Positions 34,083 through 42,090 of a DNA stretch of 42,090 nt are shown here, in pieces. Position 1 is the first letter of the stretch. Each line of letters opens with the position of its first letter. The notes below the pieces were generated by a model. That model saw nothing but the letters and a program-made list of their open reading frames with translations. It did not search any database and had not been told where the DNA came from. Source of the DNA: Coriobacteriales bacterium (GTDB lineage Bacteria > Actinomycetota > Coriobacteriia > Coriobacteriales > UBA8131); the NCBI GenBank assembly GCA_031288185.1, contig JAITRZ010000056.1, positions 1-42,090 on the forward strand, read 5' to 3'. The position numbers were made by a program, and so were the translations under genes.

Positions 34083-34772
34083 ATGAGTGATGAACCGCAA
34101 ATCAAGATTGTCAAGGACGGACCTTACCTGGTGTCAGGTGGTGTTAAACTTGACCACAAGGTAATGGTGAGCGTGGGACACCATCGTGAATACCATGAGG
34201 GTGAAAGCCTGCCCCAGGCCCAAAATTACGCGCTGTGTCGGTGTGGGCACTCCAAGAACATGCCCTTTTGTGACGGTAGCCACACTGCGGCTCATTTTGA
34301 CGGCACGGAAGTGGCATCAAAGGTGCCTTTTGATGAGCGGGTAGAGGTATTTACCGGTCCTACCCTGGATCTGTATGACGACAACCGCTGTGCCTTTGCG
34401 CGCTTTTGTCATCGTGAAGATGGCGATGTATGGACGTTGACCGAGGAAAGCGGCAACGAGCGATTGCGTGAAGAGGCCATCAAGGCGGCGATTGATTGCC
34501 CGGCGGGCCGGCTGGTACAACACGACAAGCGTGCTGACTACGCTGAGATCGAGCCGTCCTTTGAGCCGGAGATTGACGTTTTGGAGGATCCGGACAAGCA
34601 GTGTTCTGGCCCGCTCTTTGTCAAAGGCCGTCTGCCGCTAAAGTCCGCTGATGGAAGCGCGTACGAAGTGCGCAACCGCTACGCCCTCTGTCGCTGTGGT
34701 GGTTCTCAAAACAAGCCCTTCTGTGACGCCATGCACGTTAACCTGGGCTTTAACGACGGCCTCAAGTGGTAG
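34083..34772 (+). CDS. Double CDGSH iron-sulfur protein with a central divergent 4Fe-4S domain
   Basis: 229 residues. The first CDGSH motif reads CRCGHSKNMPFCDGSH (about 50-65); the second is CRCGGSQNKPFCDAMH (about 202-217), which keeps the three Cys and one His that hold a [2Fe-2S] cluster although GS is changed to AM. Between them CAFARFCHRED and AIDCPAGRLV resemble the divergent mono-cluster Fer4_19 domain. Three-part proteins of this kind are known in bacteria and are thought to serve in redox or Fe-S metabolism; no partner is fixed by context. GGAGGAGG lies before ATG 34083. The last coding bases are repeated downstream. Confidence 0.88.
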   Translation: MSDEPQIKIVKDGPYLVSGGVKLDHKVMVSVGHHREYHEGESLPQAQNYALCRCGHSKNMPFCDGSHTAAHFDGTEVASKVPFDERVEVFTGPTLDLYDDNRCAFARFCHREDGDVWTLTEESGNERLREEAIKAAIDCPAGRLVQHDKRADYAEIEPSFEPEIDVLEDPDKQCSGPLFVKGRLPLKSADGSAYEVRNRYALCRCGGSQNKPFCDAMHVNLGFNDGLKW

Positions 34773-34850
34773 TTGCGCCAGGGCTTTATAACACCCACAA
34801 ACGGTAGCGCGCCGGGGCTTTAACGACGGCCACAAGTCGTAGCGCACGGG
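34745..34850 (+). repeat. Three imperfect 35-nt tandem repeats starting in the end of the CDGSH gene
   Basis: Copies start with GGGCTTT at 34745, 34781 and 34815 and run on as AACGACGGCC[T/A]CAAGT[G/C]GTAG-GCGC or close variants. Copy 1 is the 3' end of the gene including its stop; copies 2 and 3 are non-coding. Copy 3 is closer to copy 1 than copy 2 is. Confidence 0.6.
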
Positions 34851-34983
34851 CGCACATCGCCAGCGGGCATCGTCGCTATTGCTAGAAGCAGCCGCGATGT
34901 CAGGGGTAGCGTGCCTGGCCCTTTGGTAGCGAGCACCAGCGACGTTTCCAGAAACCTGAAGTAAAGGAAGTCACACAAAAGCA

Positions 34984-36558
34984 ATGGCTTATTTTTATGA
35001 AGATGCAGCGCATACCTTTAATGAGTACCTGTTGGTACCCGGTTATTCCAGTGCTGCGTGTATTCCGCAAAATGTTGATTTGTCTGTTCCTTTGGTGCGT
35101 TACCGGGCAGGGGAGCAGCCAAAGTTAAGGCTCAATATCCCGTTGACTTCAGCGATCATGCAAAGCGTTAGCGATGCTGACATGGCCATCGCCCTTGCCC
35201 GGGAAGGCGGGCTGTCCTTTATCTTTGCTTCACAGAGTATTGAAGCGGAAAAACAAATGGTCACTAGCGTCAAGGATTACAAGGCCGGTTTTGTTGTTAG
35301 TGACTCCAATGTAAGCCCTGACCAGACCCTGGCCGATGTGCTGGCGCTCAAGGAAAAGAGTGGACATTCCACGATGCCGGTGACCAGCGATGGCACCTCC
35401 CACGGCAGGATGCTTGGCATTGTGACTAGTCGTGATTATCGCCCTAGTCGCACCCCAACTCACGCCAAGGTCAGCGAGTTTATGACGCCGCGCTCAAAGA
35501 TAAAGGTTGGAGGAAAAGACACCTCTCTCAGGCGGGCCAACGATATTATCTGGGACAACAAGCTCAACGCTCTGCCCATTGTGGATGATGATGACCATCT
35601 GCTCTACATCGTGTTTCGTAAGGACTATGACTCGCACAAGGAAAATCCCCTCGAAAACCTGGACGAGAAAAAGCGTTATCGGGTTGGAGCGGGTATCAAC
35701 ACCCATGACTACACCGAGCGGGTACCAGCGCTGGTAGCGGCTGGGGCCGACATTTTGTGCATTGACTCCAGCGAAGGCTTTAGTGAGTGGCAGCTGCGCA
35801 CCATTCAATGGATTCGCGAGCAGTATGGCGAAGAGGTACGTGTGGGCGCTGGTAACGTTGTAGACAGGGAGGGCTTTCGCTTTCTGGCTGAGGCTGGAGC
35901 GGACTTTGTGAAAGTTGGCATCGGTGGCGGTTCTATCTGCATCACCCGTGAACAGAAGGGTATCGGGCGCGGTCAGGCCACCAGCGTTATCGAAGTGGCG
36001 CAGGCGCGCAATGACTATCTAAAGGAGACAGGCATCTACGTACCCATCTGCTCTGATGGTGGCATCGTCTATGACCACCATATGACGCTGGCCCTGGCGA
36101 TGGGCGCTGATTTCCTAATGCTGGGCCGCTATTTTGCCCGTTTTGATGAAAGCCCTACTGATAAGGTTACTGTAAATGGCAATTATATGAAGGAATACTG
36201 GGGTGAAGGTAGTGTGCGCGCCCGCAACTGGCAGCGCTATACCCACGATACCGCAGCCCAGGCGCAATCAGATGCCCCTGGGCCATCTGTTATGACCAGT
36301 CTGGCCTACGATGCCCAAAAGAAGCTAACCTTTGAAGAAGGTGTTGACTCCTATGTCCCCTATGCCGGCTCCTTAAAAGACAACGTGGGGGTAACGCTGG
36401 CAAAAATGCGTTCCACAATGTGTAACTGTGGTGCGTGTACCCTGCCGGAGCTTCAGACAAAGGCCAAGCTGACCCTTATTTCATCGACGTCGATCATCGA
36501 AGGTGGCGCTCACGATGTCATGCTGAAAGATCAGGTCAACTTGCTGCCACCACGCTAA
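34984..36558 (+). CDS. guaB: IMP dehydrogenase (divergent clade)
   Basis: A 524-residue enzyme that oxidises IMP to XMP, the first step towards GMP. The barrel carries the NAD/IMP loops [10 protein letters not shown], the catalytic Cys in [25 protein letters not shown] and [13 protein letters not shown]. Residues about 95-215 hold two CBS domains ([32 protein letters not shown]). The N-terminus [13 protein letters not shown] replaces the usual LTFDDVLL, and the C-terminal part has an uncommon CNCGAC cluster. Some IMP dehydrogenases from anaerobes share this form. The ribosome binding site is TAAAGGAAG before ATG 34984. Confidence 0.9.
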   Translation: MAYFYEDAAHTFNEYLLVPGYSSAACIPQNVDLSVPLVRYRAGEQPKLRLNIPLTSAIMQSVSDADMAIALAREGGLSFIFASQSIEAEKQMVTSVKDYKAGFVVSDSNVSPDQTLADVLALKEKSGHSTMPVTSDGTSHGRMLGIVTSRDYRPSRTPTHAKVSEFMTPRSKIKVGGKDTSLRRANDIIWDNKLNALPIVDDDDHLLYIVFRKDYDSHKENPLENLDEKKRYRVGAGINTHDYTERVPALVAAGADILCIDSSEGFSEWQLRTIQWIREQYGEEVRVGAGNVVDREGFRFLAEAGADFVKVGIGGGSICITREQKGIGRGQATSVIEVAQARNDYLKETGIYVPICSDGGIVYDHHMTLALAMGADFLMLGRYFARFDESPTDKVTVNGNYMKEYWGEGSVRARNWQRYTHDTAAQAQSDAPGPSVMTSLAYDAQKKLTFEEGVDSYVPYAGSLKDNVGVTLAKMRSTMCNCGACTLPELQTKAKLTLISSTSIIEGGAHDVMLKDQVNLLPPR

Positions 36559-36607
36559 ACAGTACGGCCAAAAGGGGTTTGAGAAACAGCGAAACGGATT
36601 TGCAGTT

Positions 36608-37693
36608 TTGAACAATGCCAGGGATAAAACCCGCCAAATACGCATAGGCACGTTGTCTCTTGGTGGCGGCTCGCCCGTCGCCGTGCAATCGATGCTCAAT
36701 ACGCGCACTGCCGATGTTACGGCCTGCCTCAACCAGATAGACGCGCTCCGCTGCCAGGGCTGTGAGATAGTGCGAGTAGCCATTCCCTCGTCCCAGCACC
36801 TTGCTGCCTTTGAGCAGATATGCGCGTTGTCGCCATTACCCGTGGTTGCAGATGTTCATTTCGACTACCGGCTGGCGGTAGCTGCTAGCGTTCAAGGAGC
36901 CGCAAAATTGCGCATCAACCCTGGCAATATCGGTGGCTTTGACAGGCTCAACGCGGTTCTGGATGCCGCCCACGCGGCCGATATTCCCATTCGCATCGGC
37001 GTCAACGCCGGTTCCCTGGCGCCACGTTATCAGGATGATCGGCGGCTGAGTCTGGCTGAGAAACTGGTGGCCTCAGCCCTGGAATTTACTGAGCACTGCG
37101 CCCTACGCGGCTTTGAGCAGCTGGTGTTGTCTGTCAAGGCTGCCAGCGTGCCGGACACGCTTGCTGCCTACCGATCCCTGTCGCGTGAATTGCCTGAATT
37201 TCCCCTGCATCTGGGCATTACTGAAGCTGGTGTCAGCCTGGCTGGTACGGTTAAGTCGGCCATTGGTATCGGTAGCCTCCTGGAAGAGGGCATCGGCGAC
37301 ACCTTGCGCGTTTCGCTCACCGCCTCACCCCTTGAAGAAGCGCGCGTGGGTTGGGAAATCCTCAGTGCCCTGGAACTTAGGCAGCGCCATCCCTATCTCA
37401 TCAGCTGCCCCAGTTGTGGGCGTTGTGAGGTTGACCTGATTGGCATCGCCACCAAGGTAGAACAACGCCTTAAAGAGGTACAACTGCCGGTAACGGTCGC
37501 GGTGATGGGCTGCGTGGTCAATGGCCCCGGAGAAGCTCGCAGGGCTGATGTTGGCGTGGCCTGCGGCAGGGGCCAGGGCGCAATCTTCAAAGCCGGCAAA
37601 GTCCTTTATACTGTAGACGAATCACAGATAGTCGAGGCTTTGCTCAGTGAGATTGCCAGCCTGTCTCTTGCCCAAACGGTAGAGCCCAACTAA
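36608..37693 (+). CDS. ispG: 4-hydroxy-3-methylbut-2-en-1-yl diphosphate synthase (GcpE)
   Basis: A 361-residue enzyme of the MEP isoprenoid pathway that converts MEcPP to HMBPP with a [4Fe-4S] cluster. It has the TIM-barrel start PVAVQSMLNTRTADV, VADVHFDYRLA, KLRINPGNIG and the C-terminal cluster domain with SCPSCGRCEVDL and VMGCVVNGPGEARRADVGVACG. The start is TTG 36608, 50 nt after guaB with a weak ribosome binding site; no ATG is available near it. Confidence 0.95.
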   Translation: MNNARDKTRQIRIGTLSLGGGSPVAVQSMLNTRTADVTACLNQIDALRCQGCEIVRVAIPSSQHLAAFEQICALSPLPVVADVHFDYRLAVAASVQGAAKLRINPGNIGGFDRLNAVLDAAHAADIPIRIGVNAGSLAPRYQDDRRLSLAEKLVASALEFTEHCALRGFEQLVLSVKAASVPDTLAAYRSLSRELPEFPLHLGITEAGVSLAGTVKSAIGIGSLLEEGIGDTLRVSLTASPLEEARVGWEILSALELRQRHPYLISCPSCGRCEVDLIGIATKVEQRLKEVQLPVTVAVMGCVVNGPGEARRADVGVACGRGQGAIFKAGKVLYTVDESQIVEALLSEIASLSLAQTVEPN

Positions 37694-37830
37694 GTGGTGA
37701 CCCGGTAATGGGCTATCCGCGCCAGAGGCTGTTTTGCCCAAGTAGGTTGTCCCTCGCAGGAAACAGGCCGATCGTTCGCGACGACCACTTGCTGTCTTGC
37801 ACCAGCTGTTGTTTGGGTTAGGAGAAAACG

Positions 37831-39612
37831 ATGCCCCTGATTGATACTCGCATCATCCGCCTTAGCCGTTTGTATGCGCCTACGTTGCGTGAGGATCCGG
37901 TGGATGCTGAGCTCGCCTCTCATCGGCTGCTGCTTAGGGCCGCGATGATTCGTAAGGTAGCCTCCGGCGTGTATTCCTTTTTACCCCTGGGAATGCGTGC
38001 GTTGCGTAAATTGGAGCAGATAGTGCGTGAGGAACAGGACGCAATCGGCGCCCAGGAAATGCTGATGTCCATCATCCAGCCCGCTGAACTCTGGTATGAG
38101 AGTGGGCGTTGGGAGGTTTACGGTCCGGAGCTGATGCATTTTAAGGACCGTCATGAGCACAGCTTTGCGCTTAGCCCCACGCAGGAAGAATTGATCACCG
38201 TGCTGGTGCGGGACGAGCTGCGTTCCTATCGTGAGTTGCCTCAGTCGCTCTACCACATTCAGTGGAAGTACCGTGATGAGATTCGTCCACGCTTTGGCCT
38301 GCTGCGGGCCCGGGAGTTTTTAATGAAGGATGCCTACAGCTTCCATGCCAGCCATGCGTCCCTGCAGCAGCATTATGACGATCAGGCCCGTTCCTACGGC
38401 CGGATCTGTGAGCGATTGGGATTGACCTGGCGGGCAGTGGAAGCCGATAGTGGCCAGATTGGTGGTAAGGTAACGCGGGAATTCATGGCTCTCGCGCCGG
38501 CCGGCGAGGCCCGTATCCTCTATTGCTCCTGTGGCTTTGCTGCTAATGCAGAGGCAGCCAGCGCGCGGATAGTGCCCCAACCTTATGATCCCGATGGGGT
38601 TTTGGAAACAGGTTGTGGTACCATTCCCGCCGCTCGTCGACTCTCTACCCCCGATGTGGGTACCATTGCCGCGCTGGCGCGGTTCTTGCAGATAGAGGAA
38701 CGTGCCACCGTCAAGGCCCTGGCGGGTAGGGCTGCCGATGGGCAACCCAGTGTGGTGTTTTTGCCCGGCAGTCATGAACTTGCCGTGCTAAAATTACCTG
38801 ATGATTTAGCAGAATTTGAACCTCTGGATGACGAAGGTCTGGCCAGGGTTGGCCTGATCAAAGGCTTCATCGGCCCGGTGGGGTTGCCAAAGGAACTTAG
38901 AATATACGCAGATCGCTCGTTGGAAGCGCTGCCATTTTGGCTGGTTGGGGCCAATGAGCCCAACTACCATCTGGCCTATGCCACGCCGGGCCGTGACTTC
39001 ACTATCGAGCGGTGGATTGATGTTGCTGCACCCCAAACCGGCGACCTCTGCCCGCTGTGTTCCCAGCCCCTTGAAGGGCAGCGGGGCATAGAGGTGGGTC
39101 AGGTGTTTCAACTGGGCACAAAATACTCCGAGTCTCTCGCGGCCACCTATATGGATGAGGATGGTAATGAACAACCCTTTATCATGGGCAGCTATGGCTG
39201 GGGTGTCAGCCGCTCACTGGCGGCAATCGTAGAGCAGCACCATGATGACGCAGGTATCATCTGGCCGTTGAGTGTGGCTCCTGCTGAGGTTGCTGTCCTG
39301 ATGCTGGCCGTCCACGATGACCTGGTGCAGCCAGCGGCTGAACAGCTGGCCAAACAGTTGGCCGAGCGCGGCATCGAAGTGGTGCTGGATGATCGTGATG
39401 TGCGAGCCGGTGTCAAATTTAATGATGCTGACCTGATTGGCTGGCCTTATCAGGTGCTTGTTGGCAGGCGCGGCCTTGAAGCCGGGCAGATAGAGCTGAA
39501 GGAGCGAGCCAGTGGCATCAGGACAGCTATCGACCAAACAACCGCTGTCGATACCCTGACCAAGCGGGTCAGGGAAGAGCGCCGCCGCTACCTTCTACAA
39601 CCATTGGACTAA
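37831..39612 (+). CDS. proS: Prolyl-tRNA synthetase (bacterial type)
   Basis: A 593-residue class II aminoacyl-tRNA synthetase that charges tRNA-Pro. It opens with the usual LIDTRIIRLSRLYAPTLRE, then LASGVYSFLPLG-like motif 1 (VASGVYSFLPLGMRALRK), the motif 2 region FRDEIRPRFGLLRAREFLMKD in variant form, an INS editing domain (about 240-390; mischarged Ala-tRNA removal), and motif 3 in GSYGWGVSRSLAAIVEQ. The anticodon-binding domain closes the protein. GGAGAAAACG precedes ATG 37831. Confidence 0.95.
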   Translation: MPLIDTRIIRLSRLYAPTLREDPVDAELASHRLLLRAAMIRKVASGVYSFLPLGMRALRKLEQIVREEQDAIGAQEMLMSIIQPAELWYESGRWEVYGPELMHFKDRHEHSFALSPTQEELITVLVRDELRSYRELPQSLYHIQWKYRDEIRPRFGLLRAREFLMKDAYSFHASHASLQQHYDDQARSYGRICERLGLTWRAVEADSGQIGGKVTREFMALAPAGEARILYCSCGFAANAEAASARIVPQPYDPDGVLETGCGTIPAARRLSTPDVGTIAALARFLQIEERATVKALAGRAADGQPSVVFLPGSHELAVLKLPDDLAEFEPLDDEGLARVGLIKGFIGPVGLPKELRIYADRSLEALPFWLVGANEPNYHLAYATPGRDFTIERWIDVAAPQTGDLCPLCSQPLEGQRGIEVGQVFQLGTKYSESLAATYMDEDGNEQPFIMGSYGWGVSRSLAAIVEQHHDDAGIIWPLSVAPAEVAVLMLAVHDDLVQPAAEQLAKQLAERGIEVVLDDRDVRAGVKFNDADLIGWPYQVLVGRRGLEAGQIELKERASGIRTAIDQTTAVDTLTKRVREERRRYLLQPLD

Positions 39613-39615
39613 CGT

Positions 39616-40503
39616 ATGATAAATGCTTTGGGCATCCTGTTTCTGGTCGCGTCTGGTATCCTCGGCGCGGTCATCGGCAGTTTTTTGAACGTGGTCATCT
39701 ATCGCCTGCCGCGAGGTATCGGCTTTGTCAAGGGCCATTCCTTCTGCCCACACTGTGAACACCAGCTTAAGGCGCTGGATATGGTTCCAGTGTTTAGTTA
39801 CCTGTTCTTGGGCCGCACATGCCGTTACTGCCACGCGCCCATATCGGCACGCTATGCCCTGGTGGAAGTGCTGGGGGCAGCCTCAGCCCTGCTGTGCTAC
39901 TGCGCCCTTTTACCTCCGGTAGCCTTCATGCTGCCTGAGGGAGCGGCCTCGCTAACATCAGGCGCCACAGCCTCTGAGTTGGGCCTGCTTGCTGGTTGGT
40001 TGCCGCCTGCTGTGCCGGCGCTGATAGCCGCCAGCATCAGCGCAGCTTTGCTGTTTATCGTATTTTGCGTTTTGTTGCTTGTTAGTTTTATCGATGCCGA
40101 CACCATGGAAATTCCTGATTCTTTGAGCATTTGGCTGGCAGCCCTGGGGCTTATAGGTATGGGCCTTGGTCCCTTTGCCGGCTACGACTGGCCTGCGCAT
40201 GTGATAGGGGCATTCTGCGTTAGCCTACCCATGCTGCTGCTGGCCCTATTTATTCCCGGCGCTTTTGGTTTGGGGGACGTTAAGCTGATGGCGGCGGCAG
40301 GGCTTTTGTTAGGTTGGCAGCTTGTTATCGTGGCTGTGTTCATTGGCATCCTGATTGGCGGCATCTACGGAATCTTTCTGCTGGCGACCAGACGCAAGGG
40401 GCGCAAGGAGCATTTTGCCTTTGGCCCGGCCCTGTGTATGGGCATCGCCGTGAGCAGCCTGCTTGGCAATACGCTGATGAACTGGTATCTTGGGTTTTTT
40501 TAG
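39616..40503 (+). CDS. Prepilin peptidase / N-methyltransferase (A24)
   Basis: A 295-residue inner-membrane enzyme with about eight helices that cuts prepilin leaders after Gly and methylates the new N-terminus. The N-terminal zinc-binding loop is present: CPHCEHQL and CRYCHAPIS. The two catalytic Asp lie in FIDADTMEIPD and FGLGDVKLM (GxGD). The prepilin-like protein at the other end of the window would be a fitting substrate. It starts 3 nt after proS, so they are probably co-transcribed. An insert of about 30 residues near 105-135 enlarges an extracytoplasmic loop. Confidence 0.92.
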   Translation: MINALGILFLVASGILGAVIGSFLNVVIYRLPRGIGFVKGHSFCPHCEHQLKALDMVPVFSYLFLGRTCRYCHAPISARYALVEVLGAASALLCYCALLPPVAFMLPEGAASLTSGATASELGLLAGWLPPAVPALIAASISAALLFIVFCVLLLVSFIDADTMEIPDSLSIWLAALGLIGMGLGPFAGYDWPAHVIGAFCVSLPMLLLALFIPGAFGLGDVKLMAAAGLLLGWQLVIVAVFIGILIGGIYGIFLLATRRKGRKEHFAFGPALCMGIAVSSLLGNTLMNWYLGFF

Positions 40504-40571
40504 CGCAGTGACAGGCTCAGTCCCTGTTTCCAAAACGCCCGGACAGAGTGTTTGGGCAGGAAAGGCGAAAT

Positions 40572-41654
40572 ATGAATAAGAAAGACCTACAGTTCTTGCA
40601 GGATTTGACCCAGGCGCCGTCGCCCTCAGGTTTTGAAACGCCCGCCGCCGACATCATGCGCCAGCGTCTGATGGCGAGCACCCGTGACATTCAAACTGAT
40701 GTTCTGGGCAGTGTACATGCTCGTTTGCCAGGCCGCAGCCAGGGCCTCAGTGTGATGATAGCCGGCCACCTGGATGAGGTAGGCCTGATGGTCACCTATA
40801 TCTCAGAAGAGGGCTTTATCAGTTTTGAGCCAATTGGAGGCGTGGATGCCGCCATCTTGCCGGGGATGCGCGTGAATGTCTACCCCACCGGGCCTGATGC
40901 CACGCCTGGCCAGTTGCTGCGTGGTGTGATGGGTCGCAAGCCGATTCACCTGATAGAGCCTGATGAGCGCAAGGCAGTAACCAAGATGGAAAGCCTGTTT
41001 ATTGACGTGGGCCTGGACGGCAAGCAGCTCAAGAAGGTGGTGCGTATTGGCGATGCCATTACCTACGGTGTGGGTTTTGAGCAGTTTGGCGAAGGCTTTG
41101 CCGTCGCCCGTGCCTTTGATGATAAGATTGGTGTCTGGATCGCCGTGCGCGTTTTAGAAGAGGTCAAAAAGGCCGGTGGTGCCCTGAGCGCATTGATAGC
41201 GGCTGGCACCGTACAAGAAGAAATCGGCCTGCGCGGCGGCATCACCTCGGCCTATGGCGTTAACCCAACCATCGGTATCAGCGCCGAAGTAGGTCATGCC
41301 ACCGACTATCCCGATATCAACAAGCGCAAGTATGGCGAGGCCGTCTGCGGCAAGGGCCCCCTGTTGGGCCGCGGTCCCAATATCAACCCAGTACTGTTTG
41401 AGCGCCTGGTAGCGGCGGCTGAAAAGGCGCGCGCTCCTTATCAAATTGGCCCTGAGGCCCGCGCCACCGGCACCGACGCTAACGCCATCCAACTCTCGCG
41501 TGGCGGCAAGGTCGCCGGCCTGATCTCTATCCCGTTGCGCTATATGCACACGCCCACCGAAGTTCTCAAACTGAGCGATCTGGATGCCGCCGTCAAGATC
41601 CTCACCCGCTTTGTGCTTGATCTGGATGAGAACGTGGACTTTACGCCACGGTAG
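40572..41654 (+). CDS. M42-family metallo-aminopeptidase
   Basis: A 360-residue cytoplasmic peptidase of the glutamyl aminopeptidase/PepA-TET type, which trims peptides as a large tetrahedral complex. Metal and catalytic residues are visible: His in AGHLDEVG, Asp in ARAFDDKIG, the Glu pair in VQEEIGLRG, the region SAEVGHATDYPD and His in RYMHTPTE. ATG 40572 is chosen (AAAGGCG upstream). The gene is 68 nt after the prepilin peptidase. Confidence 0.92.
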   Translation: MNKKDLQFLQDLTQAPSPSGFETPAADIMRQRLMASTRDIQTDVLGSVHARLPGRSQGLSVMIAGHLDEVGLMVTYISEEGFISFEPIGGVDAAILPGMRVNVYPTGPDATPGQLLRGVMGRKPIHLIEPDERKAVTKMESLFIDVGLDGKQLKKVVRIGDAITYGVGFEQFGEGFAVARAFDDKIGVWIAVRVLEEVKKAGGALSALIAAGTVQEEIGLRGGITSAYGVNPTIGISAEVGHATDYPDINKRKYGEAVCGKGPLLGRGPNINPVLFERLVAAAEKARAPYQIGPEARATGTDANAIQLSRGGKVAGLISIPLRYMHTPTEVLKLSDLDAAVKILTRFVLDLDENVDFTPR

Positions 41655-42090
41655 ATGCTTGCGCAACCACGTTTGTGTTAGAGCAGTGTTTGAGAAGAGC
41701 CTCGTATAGAGGGCTCATGAACACCTCACTGTGCGTCAGGCTGTTTGCGATTCAACCAGCACCTGAACCTCAAAGCGTGGGGGTCGTGGTACGGTCAGGC
41801 AGCATCAGCCGGGCATTTTTTAATAGCAAAAATAAGGCAACCGGTGGGGGCCACTGAAGGCTTTCTTTACTGTGGTCTGGCAGTTGCAAAAATTGCCCTT
41901 TATCAGCACCCTGGGTTTTGCCCTGGCCTGCGCAGGTGTTGTTTTTGACTTTGTGAGTGTTTTTGTCTAATATCCTTTTTTCCGCAGTTTGCGAAGCATC
42001 AATTTCACCAAAACCCCAGCTAAAAGCCTACAGATTCATGGATTTCTGGTGAGTATTTTCCCTAGCGTAATCAGCCCTTTTCAGGCTTTT
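41655..42090. other. 436-nt end region without recognised gene
   Basis: Short open frames resemble no known protein. A hairpin GAGCC/GGCTC sits at 41697-41716. From about 41940 the sequence is richer in A and T, with runs such as TTTTTGACTTTGTGAGTG and TAATAT near 41970 that could belong to a promoter. A small AGCC/GGCT hairpin with T4 reaches the window edge (42073-42090) and may be a terminator of a gene outside. Confidence 0.35.

Noticed and set aside
37694-37830. Looked for a T-box before proS.
   Set aside because: The conserved TGGNACCGCG-type sequence and a following terminator are not there.
1-42090. CRISPR array or insertion sequence.
   Set aside because: No regularly spaced identical repeats with spacers, no transposase and no IS ends were found.

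Overview
The window reads as part of the chromosome of an anaerobic, moderately GC-rich actinobacterium, most likely of the class Coriobacteriia. This is an inference from the gene mix: SpaA/Cna-B surface protein, PTS EIIC-EAL fusion, ferredoxin-dependent 2-oxoacid oxidoreductase, CDGSH protein, alpha-type glutamine synthetase, a divergent IMP dehydrogenase and ispG. No 16S gene is present and no search could be run.

Layout. 1-2.1 kb: a type IV prepilin-like protein with a C-terminal 32-residue repeat region. It is preceded by an 11-G tract that decides the reading frame from the best ribosome binding site, and by a terminator-like hairpin. 2.3-8.5 kb (minus): a 2077-residue Cna-B surface protein that contains an internal sortase-like signal and then a second membrane protein in the same frame. 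9.3-9.65 kb (minus): tRNA-Leu(GAG) and secG. 10.1-12.3 kb: a PTS EIIC domain fused to a c-di-GMP phosphodiesterase (EAL) domain.

12.4-25.1 kb is the accessory centre of the window. Two small peptides share a nearly identical 35-residue leader ending in VAGG. They are followed by a short HlyD-like adaptor, a C39-peptidase ABC transporter and a second ABC transporter. This is the NHLM-type peptide-export set, but no peptide-modifying enzyme is encoded nearby. Directly downstream, on the same strand, lies a partner-switching module: a STAS antagonist, a MATE transporter fused to an RsbW-like ATPase domain, a GNAT-like protein, and a Cache-HAMP-PP2C phosphatase that also carries an RsbW-like domain. 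The last three genes overlap end to start. A 36-nt palindrome separates the export genes from the signalling genes. A working hypothesis is one system that secretes peptides and senses or controls the response through serine phosphorylation of the STAS protein; this is inference.

25.2-41.7 kb is mostly metabolic and housekeeping: an encapsulated-ferritin-like protein, glutamine synthetase, an operon for a 2-oxoacid:ferredoxin oxidoreductase (P-loop NTPase, ferredoxin, alpha, beta, gamma) continuing into an XRE-cupin regulator and an acyl-CoA synthetase, a double-CDGSH protein, IMP dehydrogenase, ispG, proS, a prepilin peptidase that could process the prepilin at the other end of the window, and an M42 aminopeptidase. 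The last 430 bases hold no gene that I recognise.
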